A stretch of 64,000 nucleotides of DNA. It comes from Ficedula albicollis (lineage: Eukaryota; Chordata; Aves; Passeriformes; Muscicapidae). The first letter of the stretch is position 1; each line of letters starts with the position of its first letter. The stretch spans positions 22,886,789 to 22,950,788 of the forward strand of contig NC_021681.1 of NCBI RefSeq assembly GCF_000247815.1, given 5' to 3'. The notes under the pieces were generated by a model that saw only the letters and a list, made by a program, of their open reading frames with translations, ran no database searches and was not told the origin of the DNA. Of this stretch, positions 18,601 through 29,900 are shown piece after piece. The translations under genes were made by a program, and so were the position numbers.

Positions 18601-21180
18601 TATTAACACTGCCTGTTGGCCAAGGCAAACACTATTCCAAACATCTCTGGAGGCCTAATTCAGGCTTTTCTAACTTGGCCGTTTTGGAGTTGAGACTTTT
18701 AAGTAGTTTAATCTAACACAAAATAAAAGGAGTAAAAGGGCTTGCCCTCATTTCAGTGAAAACTGAGTCTGGCCCTAACCCCATACAATAATTATTTCCT
18801 AGTTTTTCTTAACAAGAGCCTTGCTTGTTGCCCCCCATGATCAATATTTGCTGCAAGGAAGGAGTTCAGGGTTGAAAAGTTGCAATCTGAGACGATGTGT
18901 TCATTGCCATTGTGATTGGTTAGGGATAAAAGCTGGTGGAATGCAAAACCCTTTTGAGCCTTAACTACAGTGCTGAACGCTATAATTATTTTAAAAAATA
19001 CATATCCTGACTCTGCTTAGAAGCTGTTTGCTATAATTCACCCCTGTGCTAATAGCCTCCTAACATATATGAATGTATGCTAAAATGGGTTTTAAACTAC
19101 TAGATTTATGGCTTGGCAGACTGGTAAATGCACAATTATAGTTCATAATAGGTAGGTATCTGCTGTCCATTGATTTTTCTCTTGTTCTATTTCCTTCCAG
19201 AGTGATGTCATTAGACATTACAGGGATGACTAATATTCCCAAGGAATGACATTCACGTGCCAGAATGCCACATGTTGGCGTTCCCGTACGGGCTCCGGCA
19301 CCTTCCACCATAAGATGGCAAAAACACCCCAAGAATTCCTGCTGCAGCAAAGCCTCAGCCTTGCCAGATCTGGGGTGGATTGGCAGCACAGAGGCAATTC
19401 AGCTAGGGGGAAAAAAAAAAGAGATAAAACCACAAAAGCTGTTTAAGAGCTCTGGATATCTTTCTAATCAGATCGCTGGGAGTGCGTTTGGACTTGTATC
19501 TATTCATTCTGCGGTGACGGAAGTAAAGGAACTATCCAGTGAGCTATCTGGTTTTCCCAGAATTGTTTGTACTGCTGACCTTTGTATCTACTCATTTATC
19601 CTAATTGTTTTTAGCTGTTTGAGGAAGAATCTCAGATGAGAAAAGCAACTCAGTATGTATCACAGATCCTATCTACTGCAACTTTTGTTTTAATTTAAAG
19701 CAGACCCAGCATCATTTTTTGCATCAGTTGCGCAGTACCAAAAGCAGGAATTTGTTGTGGGATTTTTTAATAAAATCACAGGCCCAGGACAGAGGTCCCT
19801 GGACACAGGGAGTGTGAGCTGGGGGTGGGGTTGCTCAGATGCCTCTTGCCCAAACGCATTTCCTGATGTTCCCTGGCTGGAACAACTTTTGATGTGGTAC
19901 TTTGTTGTGGGAGAGTGGGGAGCACCATTTCAGGGAGGTGGCCAAGCTGGCTCTGTCAGCTTTGACCGAGTCCAAGATAGGGGAAATGCACTGCCAGACT
20001 GCTATAGCGGGAAATCTGGCTCTTGATATCCATAAAACTCCCTCTCCAAGTGGAATTTCCCAGATTAAATGAGAATATTGAGTTTTCTCTGTATGCCTTG
20101 TAAGGAATTGAAGTTGGGCACGCTCTACTTTTTCCGGGGGATGTATTAAATCCATAATAGCTGTGTTTTTCTTCCTCCTTCCATCCAATCCCCATCTCTT
20201 GGAAGGGAGTGGGAGGCTTGTGACATATACAAAGTGTTTGCTGATGGCTACTAGAAAAGAATCTGGGTTATCCAATAAACCTGCCCCAAACTTTCAACTC
20301 GTAGGGAGCTTGGGTTCAAACAGTAGCTCTGACTACTGCACAGTGGTTATGGAGAGAAATAGCAGAGTGATATGCAAAAAGCTCACACTAAGTATATCAC
20401 TTTGCTTCAGAATTCCTGCATTTGCTGCTAATGCAAGGAGTAGCCTTTGAACTCTAATCTGGTGTCTCCAGAGCAGTTCATAACTGAAGGCACTTCTTTC
20501 ATCGTAACAGGGTGACAGTGATCCAGACTTGCAGAGCATTTGGTACAGTCCCAAAGCAAGATAATAAAGCAGATAATGCTGTGGGCTTTGCATTTCTGAG
20601 CATACCAGCCCTTCACAGAGACGTTGCAGGGATCCTGCCTTGCAATTTCCCCCGACACAAAGAACTATTGGTGCCATTGTCTTGCACGAAGAAGTATGAA
20701 TATGATTGTCTTGGAAGCAAGAAAAAACTAAACATGGCATTTTTTTTCCTCAGTTTGTGCACTAAGCCACCAGCACAACTATTTCTTCAGCTTTCTAGAA
20801 GGCAGAGCAGGACCAGAGAGCAAAGTGTATTTTTAACAGTGCTGTGAAGCCACCACCTGTAAGGAATATTTTACCTGTTAAAACTGCCAGGTTATCCAGT
20901 TGTTATTGTCACCAGGGGTGGCCATTGAGTAAGACATTTATCTTAACCACCTAAGACCTAGGCAATCTGTATGTTTCTAATACTTGGTTGAATTCACCTT
21001 CAAGAATCATAAAATATTATGGCACGACCTGTTTTTTCTTTCCATAACAAATACAGTTCCATCTCCACTTGCAAACCATTTGTTTGCCTTGGTTCAGGCA
21101 GAAGAGGTCTCATCCTTCTCTTGGCCAGGACTGGGCTGCCACTGGAGCCCTTGGCTTCCAGTGCAGAGCTCCCAAGAAGC
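12651..21180. other. Unique non-coding sequence with a small CpG pocket
   Basis: No gene is recognised in 8.5 kb. Inside it are a CpG-bearing pocket at 17089-17265 (about 12 CpG in an otherwise CpG-free neighbourhood), a 16-nt poly-A at 15535-15550, and a 16-bp perfect tandem duplication at 15895-15926. AT-rich stretches with TAAT cores occur at about 17555-17840. The largest open frame, 146 codons on the minus strand at 19835-20275, shows no domain, and neighbouring frames are equally open, so it is attributed to chance. Confidence 0.55.
15895..15926 (+). repeat. 16-bp perfect tandem duplication
   Basis: CTTGTTAAAAATTGAC occurs twice with no spacer (15895-15910 and 15911-15926). It is a typical short replication-slippage or microduplication event, with no function implied. 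Confidence 0.95.
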
Positions 21181-21401
21181 TGCTCAGCTGCACCCTGGTG
21201 TGACCCTGTGCTCACTCAACCTGGGGAATATACTGAGATTTCAGAGTTCTACAAGATAGGGTGTGACCCTGTGCTCACTCAACCTGGGGAAAATACTGAG
21301 ATTTCTGAGTTCTACAAGATACCTGCTCAGCTGCACCCTGGTGTGACCCTGTGCTCACTCAACCTGGGGAATATACTGAGATTTCAGAGTTCTACAAGAT
21401 A
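21181..21401 (+). repeat. A-B-A tandem triplet, units about 78, 63 and 80 bp
   Basis: Three direct copies share a core beginning TGACCCTGTGCTCACTCAAC, with cores starting at 21201, 21264 and 21344. The outer units (21181-21258 and 21322-21401) include an extra TGCTCAGCTGCACCCTG leader and look identical over their shared length. The middle unit (21259-21321) lacks the leader and carries two A/T differences. Open frames through it repeat the same peptide, but nothing suggests a protein. Confidence 0.92.
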
Positions 21402-21903
21402 GCTCAGTTTGGTTTTATACACCACCAGCAGTTTTTCTCATCCCTTTAAAGGGGTGCATCCTTTCTGCTTTCATTAAAAAAAAATTGCGATCTTGCTGTT
21501 TAGTTGGGTAAGACAAAATTCCTCCATAATAATATTAATTTTTTATTCAGTTTTTATGGTCCCTCAACTTGATTATGAAGACAATAATGTAATTTGAAAA
21601 ATCTCCCTTTTTTATTTCAGCTTCAGCAGAGCTACTAAACGTGGGTGTAGATAAATGACCACAGGAAAACTTCACAAAATTACTGTTTACACATAATCTG
21701 ACAATGAGCCATAATTTGATTGCTAAAAAAATCATTTTGTGTACCTCTGCCCCTATTCTGCTGGATAATGAAAATTTATATCTATGTTTCAGACATCTGG
21801 GGAGGATGTGACAGCTTTGGGGCTGAATGAAAGATTATGCCACAGTGACCCCTGTCAGCATTTCCTCATGGACTGGTTACCCGAAACCCAGCAGCATTTA
21901 GGC
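21402..21903. other. Unique non-coding sequence
   Basis: AT-rich sequence with no gene, named repeat or clear motif. Confidence 0.55.
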
Positions 21904-22115
21904 TACTTCTTTTTCCTTTTACTCTTCCTTTTCTCATCTCTTTTCCTTTTTGTCCTTTTATTTAAAATTTTTCTTTTTCTCCTTCTCCTTGTTTCTCTCT
22001 CTTTTTTTTGCTCTTTCTTCTCTTAATTTTCTCCTTATATTTTTTCTCTTTTTTCTCATTCTCTATATTTTCCTTATTTTTATTTATTTACCTTTATTTT
22101 TTTTTCTTTCCCCAG
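21904..22115 (+). repeat. Long pyrimidine (CT-rich) tract ending in CCCCAG
   Basis: About 210 bp of almost pure T and C on the plus strand, with few purines, ends TTTCTTTCCCCAG at 22115 followed by AGCAG. It is a low-complexity tract. Its end has the form of a 3' splice acceptor (polypyrimidine plus CAG), but I see no coding exon, branch-point proof or matching donor. Open frames in it encode only low-complexity Phe/Leu/Ser sequence. Confidence 0.85.
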
Positions 22116-25083
22116 AGCAGTTATTTTATTTTGGAGGGTTAATGACACTGTAAATCCAATAGTCCATTTTAGTGCCATCATGTGGGTATTAAAAGTCGTG
22201 TGACTGGTCAGGATCCCATATGGAGCATCTTGGGGTTGTCTTGCACAGGAATGGCAAGGCTCTTACATGGCTGTAAGAGCTGGGTATGTTTTCAATTACT
22301 TTCTAGGACAGATCTGCTTTGAAATTAATTTGAAGTCTTTGCCTATGGTTGTGTTTGCCACCTCTCTCAGATTATCCTTAGTAAACGCTCGTGTATCAAA
22401 TTCACCTTTGATTCTCTCCAGAGATAATCTGTGCTGTTTAATTTATTTTTGCCTCAGGACTAAGAACAAACATTTCTTTGTGCTTGAGGTGCACAAATGG
22501 ATCAGAAAAGGAGGATTTTTCCCAAAGTCAGTATATTCCTCTGCCTGTGTCAGCTCAGGCTCCTTGTCCTCTACATTCTGTCCCCAGATCAATGCACATC
22601 CCATGTGTCACTGTGGGAACACCCCTTAAAGACCCCAGTGCTTGCCATTGCACTGGTGGAGATATTTAAGGTCTTCTGGGTTGTACATGGGCTCTGAAGA
22701 CAGGAAGGAAATCACACAGATAGGTGGATAGGTGGGAAACAGGTAGAAAAATGGCAGGTAGAGGGTACTGAGAGCATCCTGTGGAGAGAGAGGAGGTCTG
22801 AAGAGTCTGTTGGGATCTGCTGAGAGTCCTCATTTGGTGCAGATAATTGTAGACCCAGGTTTGTTCTCGTGTGCACAAAATACATCCAGATGTTTCCAAG
22901 AACTGGCAGATTTTAATGAGGGATTTGGATGCCAAGGGTCACCTTCAAAACTTGTGTTTCCCTCTTCAAGGTGACAAAAAATTGAGACAACAGAGGTTTT
23001 AGATGTGTTGTGTTCATTTGATTCACAGAACTGTTCAAAAGTGGGGGCTCTTCTTCATAAATGTCCACTTTAAATCGCTCTGTCTGCCACAAAAGATTTC
23101 CAATAAGCCCCACCAAAATTTGTTTACTTTGGGAGGAGATTCTCCTAAAGCATAAGGATGATATGGAGTTCAAAAATGTGAATGATGTGGTAATGAAGAG
23201 AACTCCCTCATGCCTCGTACATTTGGATATTTCAAAGAGCAGTGACTGTGTTCCTTCCCATGGATGCAGCTCCAGGAAATGAATAATGCTGAGGAATGGG
23301 CAGAGATGAGCCTGCAAACATTGTCCCATCTCCTTCCCTCCTGTGCTTCTCCTCTTTCACCTTGCATTCATTATTCTAAAATGTGTTTTTCTGTGGGAAA
23401 GAGGAGTTTGGGGAGTGGGGAGTGGGATGGTTTCCAAGGCCCTCTGAGCATTCCCACTCTTCCTCTGCTCTCTGTTGTTTCCTATTTGAGTGGGTGGGTG
23501 CACAGTGGATGCACTGCAGGTCCAAAGGAAGGTTAACTCCAGATCTCAAACACTCCTGACCCAGGGACTTCTGCATCACCTTTCCCTAACAGACCTACCT
23601 AACCTATTTGGGAGTTATTTCAGCTGCTGCTTGGAAGAGACAATTTGTCTGTAACATGCCAAACCTTTCCTCAGTCACTCACAGCCTCCTGTGACCCCAA
23701 AGGGACACAGGCTGGTTCCACGAGCTGTGCTGGGTGAGTTCATCCTCCAGGGAAACCAGAATGAATGTCCTGCTGCCCACACAGCTCAAGGTGCTCCTGA
23801 AAGGCTGGCTTTGGGCTCAGCCAGCATCAATGGGTGGCAAAGGTCCTCATCCCATGCTTATCAGGTCTCCAGTGGAGTGTCCCACGGCTCCCAGGGGACC
23901 ACGCAGACGGATTTCCTTTCCAGGAAAAACAAAGAGCGGAGACATGGGATGTGTCCTGTGTCTCCCTGATATACTGCAGGATCACCCACGTTAGACACAG
24001 CCAAATAGCTCCTCAGCAAGACACACACTCCAAAATAAGAGACCTGGTGGTTTTACTGGGGGAGAAGGGACAACACTGCCTTTGCTGGCAGCCTCTGGGG
24101 CGGCTTTGGCTCAGCATCACTGTGACAATGCCACCTCTTCTGTTTGCTGAGCAGCTCTTGGCATCTACTATTCATGTTCTCTCCTCGTCACCTGCCTTGA
24201 GGCTTCTGCTTCTGCCTCCAAAAGGTCCAAAAATTACAGTGTGTCCACTCAAAATGAACGTGTAGGTCATGGTGCTCTTTTGCCTTGAACCTACCCCTCA
24301 CCGACCTTGATCCTGCCCACAGCTGGTCCTGAAGAGGCACATATTGCATTGTAGTGGTGGTTCTGCAGTGCAAACAGTGCAAATGTTCCAGTCTTTTTTG
24401 TGGGGTGTAATGTTTAAACCTTGATCTGATGTTTTTTCTACCAAGTGCATGATATCTGTACTTTTCCAGCAGTGAGAGCAGTGGAATCTTTTCACTTAGG
24501 CTTCCTGGACTATTTTTAGTGGGTAGAAGTTCTCAGAGAAAGGACAAGTGTCAGCAGTTATCTCTACCTCCCCACATTCCACACCTGTGAACTGAAAAAA
24601 ATTAGCAATATCTGTCATAAAACCAGTGTATTCGAATGCTTATTTGTCGTTTTCTTTATTTCTGCAATCTCTGTCAGAATGAATATCCCTCACTTTCACA
24701 TTCACAGCCTGTGGTATCAAATTTCATCTTAGCACGACTTAAAATATTCACACTATCAGGTCCATAAGCATTACATCCACATTTTTTTGGGAGGGAAAAA
24801 TATCCAAGTTATAAACTGTAGAAAAATAGGGCTTGTAATGAAAATGCTGACAGCACATTAACTGTCACTGGGCATTGCTATAAACAAGTGTTATGTTCAT
24901 GTGCAGGAGAGAAAATCCATGCAGGGCTGGGCTTTACCAACTTTGGGGACCAGCAGTGCACAGTTGCACAACATATTTATTTGTTTTCCATGAAAAGACA
25001 CAGCATTGCAGTACTGCATGGCAATGTGTTGCTAATTACCTAGTGCTCCACTGGAATGGTGACTGGCTCTCTGGATGCCTCAA

Positions 25084-25105
25084 TTTCCAAATTGGAATTT
25101 GGAAA
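25084..25105. repeat. Perfect inverted repeat, 10-bp arms, 2-nt spacer
   Basis: TTTCCAAATT and AATTTGGAAA are exact reverse complements separated by GG. This could form a small cruciform or be a palindromic protein-binding site. No gene is near enough to suggest a role. Confidence 0.9.
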
Positions 25106-25127
25106 GCCATCTGAAAATGAGAGAAAG

Positions 25128-25146
25128 CAAACAAACAAACAAAAAA
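25128..25146 (+). repeat. Short (CAAA)n microsatellite
   Basis: Three CAAA units run into an A tract. A simple repeat with no further meaning. Confidence 0.9.
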
Positions 25147-26731
25147 TGGCATTTAATTGCTCTCCTAAACTGCAGAACAGTTAATTGTTCTGTTAAGCAG
25201 CGATCCATTCCCCTCTTTCATTTCTAAATCAGCTCTGACAATGTGTTTTGCACCAGGAACCTGGCATATTATGCAGTACTAAATGTTTTAACTGTGCCTG
25301 TAAATTTGAATCTGTCATTTTAAACTTTTCTCATTGCTAATTTTATGATTGGGAAGGGAGTTTCTGCTCCTTTGCCAAGCGCTTGAGCCTAAGAGTTCCT
25401 GGTGTGCTCTGAGGGCTCTAGAAGTCAGCCCCTGCCAAGGTCAGGTCTGCTAACCCCATAAAAATCCCCCAGTTTTTGGTAAATCTCCTGGTGCATCCAC
25501 CCTCCTGTGGTGGCCAGCAGAAGGTGGGGTTGATGCTGGGCTGAGAGCAGATGTGAGGTTCCCCCAGCCCTGCAGCTGGTTTCACAGCTGGGGCTCGGTG
25601 GGACATTTCCAGTGCAGCCAGTACCATCTCCTGGCTGCAAACATCTCCTGCTGGGAAAGGTGCTGGTTGCCTTTGTGTGCGAGCCTGGCCTGGAGAGCAA
25701 AACCATTTACAAACAGGTCATTTCCATTTTGGATTGTCAGAGCTGGCAGGAGGAGGAGGAATTTTAGGGAATCAAACAGCCACTCAGAGAAAAAGCTTAT
25801 ATTAAACAACACAAGGTGCACGGGGCAGTTGAGTAATTCTGTATTTACATGAACGTTGCAGCAAATGCCCTGTAATAACAACTCTTGGGGTTTTTTTTTG
25901 TTTTTTTCTTTTTTTTTTTTGAGCTCTTTAGGTTTTGTGTTATGAGAAAATATGAAACATAAATCACACGGAGCTACTCCTGGCCTTAAGCCTTCAGGAT
26001 GCATTTGTTTGAAATCAAGAGCCAAATTCCCTGGATCAGAGTAAACTGTTAGGTGCCAACTGGGGCGAAATGCCAGCCTTTGAACTCCAGCACATTATGG
26101 CTGATGTGATCCATATGCAGGACTTGAGTCGTGCTCCAAAGTGGTTTCTTTTAATTGATTTAGCAAATTAACAATATTAGGCCTTCTGTAGGATAGAAAG
26201 TACATTACTCACCGTGCCCTTATATTACCCTGAAAGGAAATCTATTGTTCCTTTGTAATGAAATGGTATCACAAGGAAAAAAAAAAGGTAGCAGTAGCAG
26301 GTAAAAGGAATCACATTCAGCTGTCAAGCATGTTTAATGAGGAATTTTAATTATGAGGCTGGAAATCAATGGGCATAACTTTAGCAATGAAGTCTTAAAG
26401 GGAAACTAAATTGCTTTCTATCTTGCAAAGTTTACTGAAGCAGCTTGAGCGGCTGCCAAGCATCATTGTTCTGAGAAAAGGAACTTGAGGAAATTGCAAG
26501 TCACACTGTAGTGTTTATTGTAGGCATATTCAACAACAACAAAAAAAGAGGATTTCCATGGATTCATGTTTAATGGGTTCTTCCTGATTCATCTCTGCAC
26601 TATGGTTCTTTAGAACCCTTGGTTTCACATACTGTGAAAAAAACTGTACTTAGGAGAGCTCTGAGGAAAGGTTGCACTGAAAACTGGTAGTTTATGATTC
26701 ATAGAAGATAGAGATCATCTTATTTGTTCCT

Positions 26732-26998
26732 TATTCCAGGAGAATGTGGGCTATGAGGAACATGTCTTAAATACTCCATGCAGTGAGAACCTAAACCTCC
26801 AAACCCAGAGCTAACACTAAAATATGGCTATGAGGAACATGTCTTAAATACTCCATGCAATGAGAACCTAAACCTCCAAACCCAGAGCTAGCATTAAAAT
26901 ATGTATTCCAGGAGAATGTGGGCTATGAGGAACATGTCTTAAATACTCCATGCAGTGAGAACCTAAACCTCCAAACCCAGAGCTAACACTAAAATATG
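26732..26998 (+). repeat. A-B-A tandem triplet, units 95, 77 and 95 bp
   Basis: Three direct copies share a core beginning CTATGAGGAACATGTCTTAA. Outer units 26732-26826 and 26904-26998 start with TATTCCAGGAGAATGTGG and look identical. The middle unit 26827-26903 lacks that leader and differs at three positions (GCAATGAG rather than GCAGTGAG, and AGCTAGCATT rather than AGCTAACACT). The layout is the same as at 21181-21401, though the sequences are unrelated. Confidence 0.93.
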
Positions 26999-29900
26999 GT
27001 GCTCAGATCTCTGTAGTGTTTCTTAACCAGGTGCTATAGTCCTTAGGATGCTCCTGTAAAGTCCTTTTGGTGTTTCCAGGGCAGTTGAAACTGCTGTAGT
27101 TTTGTAACTGCACTGTGATTTGTTGAAACTAAGCACAACATGTAGGGCCAGATCCAGAGGCTACTGGAAAATGGACCCCCAAAATACATCTCAACAGCAC
27201 CTGTGAGGCTGGGCTGAACTTCACAGCACAGAAATGACCTCAGCCCTGCCTCCAGCTCTTTCTGGAGAAACTGTAGGGCAGAATTAATCCAAAATGCTTT
27301 GGATTTCCACAAGAGGTAGTTTTGGAAAGCCACGTTTCCATCTCTGTTTTGGGCATTCTTTGGTTCCTCATTAAGCACTGAGAGCTGCAGTTTCTCAGCA
27401 CTGAGTCCTTGCTCCTGTAGCTGGTTGCTTCTCCTGCTTTTTGGGGGTGCTGCATTTCTCCCCTCTGGGGTTTAAATCAAGGCACATCTCTGACTGCCCC
27501 ACTGTCCCTCAGAGCTCTCCCACCACGCGGGCACCCAGTGTTTTGGTGTCCATGCCTGGGAATGAACAGCCTGAATTAACATTTGGATATTGCAGCAAAG
27601 GGTGTTCAACAAACCCGTAATGCAGGTAGGGGAGAAGTGCTTTTGAAACCAATCTAGCTGCCATTCCATAGGAAATCCAAGTCATAGATCACAGTTATAG
27701 GTATTTTAAAAGTGGCAGTGCCTGTTAAAGGCTGACTATTCCCCAGCATACAGAGATATTTGGGGCTGCAGTGGAGACACATTGGCAGCAGAGTGGAAGC
27801 TCTGAGCTCACCTGCCAATGCTCTGCCTGGCTTAACTGCTATCAGTCGCTCACTTTCATGAGTCTGAAATTCATGTGGCCCTAAAAGAAAGATAAATAAG
27901 AACAAGTCACTTTTCACCCTCCAGACACAGGCCGAGGAAATTATTTCAAATAAAATATATCATCTCAAGCAGGGGCAGATGAAATAGTTTTGTACTGAAG
28001 TTGTTCTCCCAGTTGACAGGACAAATTACTGAATCTCCTCCACTGGATATCTAAAGTATCTTTTCTAAAATCATAATTACATTCAACTCTTTGGCAAAAA
28101 TACTGAATTCTGCGTTTGTGGTATTTAGTGATGCCTAAAAATCTTAATGGTGAAAGACAAAAGTAGCATGTGAGCTTCAGAGGAGTATTTTGGTCTGTTT
28201 CCTGAGGAATAAGGGGACCTTCTCCCCTCTCATCATCACCCAAAGCATCACTTCCAGCAGTCCTCCAATGAGCTAATTTCCCAAATGAATTGGTTGGGTT
28301 AGCCTTGGTGTTAATTTTATTAAGGTCCACAGCACAACATACAATTCAAACAACAGAAGAGTTTCTGGGGAGTTCAAAGCTTTCTCCTATCCCTTTTACT
28401 TTAAGGCAATTTAGGGTCATGTGTTTATGGTGCACATATTTGGCTTCCTCTATCTCTTGTGGGAACCACTCATCTTGACTGCCAGTATATTTTCGATAAA
28501 ATTGAGGTAGAGATGAAGCAGACTATATTCCACAAGAAATCTCACCCCCTGTATCTATAAATCCTCTCTCTCATCTCCTGTGAGTGTTGAATGAGCCTTC
28601 AGGTGTCTGGTGCTATTTCTCTCATGGTGCTCCAAGAGGCCACATGAGATGGAGCAGGGGTTGCAAAGCCCAGGAAATTTTACTATGGTCAAAAATAAAG
28701 TAAATCCTGCTCACCTCTCCTGTGCCTTCACCCTTCAAAGGCAAGAGTGTTTTTTCATCACTGATGCATTTTATACTCCTGTATTTATAGTGAATATAGG
28801 CATTCATGTTGCTTCAAAGAAAAGATCTTTCCTTTGAAAATGTTGAGATAGGTTGTTTTCAAGTGTATGTGTGGGGTTTTTTTGGTCATATTGGGCAGCA
28901 GACCATTGATGTGTACGTAGCAGACATCCAAGCAGGACTCAAACATCTGCGTGTGGAGGAGCTGGGGACCAAGCGAGGAAGGGAAAAGAGGAAAATTCTA
29001 CTCTTACACTCCTGATGGAGGTGCAAGAATAGAATTGTTTTTTAAACATATTTTCAATAGCTGAAGGAATGTTTGTTGCTAAATATTCACATGCCAAGTG
29101 ATGTGTAAGTCTGTAAGCTCATTGTAATGTCAGCTGTGGGGCCTGTTACTACATTTTTCCTGGATCATTCCAGTCTTCTGTGCACAGCCAGGGGCTGCTG
29201 TGGAAATACCATGGTCAGTATGGTGCATGTACACAGCCAAATACCAAGTCACTGGGTTAAGGACTGGTTCTCCTAAGGATTTAGTAACCTTGTTGTCTTT
29301 TCACAGCATTTCTGCACCTCTCTGTTGCTTGTACTCCCACAGAAATATGTATTTCATATGGATAGACCTTTATTTTCCAGTGTATTCACTTGTTGATGAG
29401 TCTGTTCTGTGTCACTTCTGCCCTTCTTGACAATTTTTGCTGAAACCCACAAAATCCATTCCAGCCCATGCCATTGACCAAAATCCTCATCAATTTTTCA
29501 ATGAATTTCTAATGCTATCAGGGGGTTAATATAGGAGATGATCCCAATGTTGTGTCAGAGGAAAACCTTTTGAGCAGGGGATGGATGTACAGTGCAGCAC
29601 GGTGTATAAATCATTTTCAAATTAGTATTCTCTACATCTGGAGAAGAGTACATTTGTGCTCCTGCATAAATTGCCTACGAACACATTTCAAAACCCTACG
29701 CTTAATCTTAGCAATGAACATTTCAAAAAGTAAATTAATATCTTCAAGGCGAAGAAATACGGTATATTAAGCAGAAGCCCACTGGAAACTGTATAGTTAA
29801 GAATCTGTCAGCCTTTCCATTATAAGCTCTGTTTTTTGAGGGGTTTATAACTCAGTTATAAAATTTCACACTGGGCTAAAGGTTGGCACGTATCGCCTCA

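Larger units (their letters stand above)
22116..26731. other. Unique non-coding sequence
   Basis: No gene is recognised. Degenerate AGGTAGG-like words occur at about 22715-22765. A CAAA microsatellite lies at 25128-25146 and a perfect inverted repeat at 25084-25105. The stretch 26130-26470 is AT-rich with TTAAT/ATTA cores and little simple repeat, and has the look of a conserved non-coding element. The open frames of 138 codons (minus, 22913-23329) and 147 codons (minus, 25582-26025) have no recognisable domain. Confidence 0.55.

Noticed and set aside
12651..21180. tRNA, snRNA or well-known microRNA genes
   Set aside because: I looked through the window for A/B-box-like and GTTCRANNC-like words and for familiar mature microRNA sequences and found none with a supporting fold.
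21181..21401. CRISPR-like repeat array
   Set aside because: The copies are contiguous variants of a single unit without unique spacers, in an evidently vertebrate sequence.
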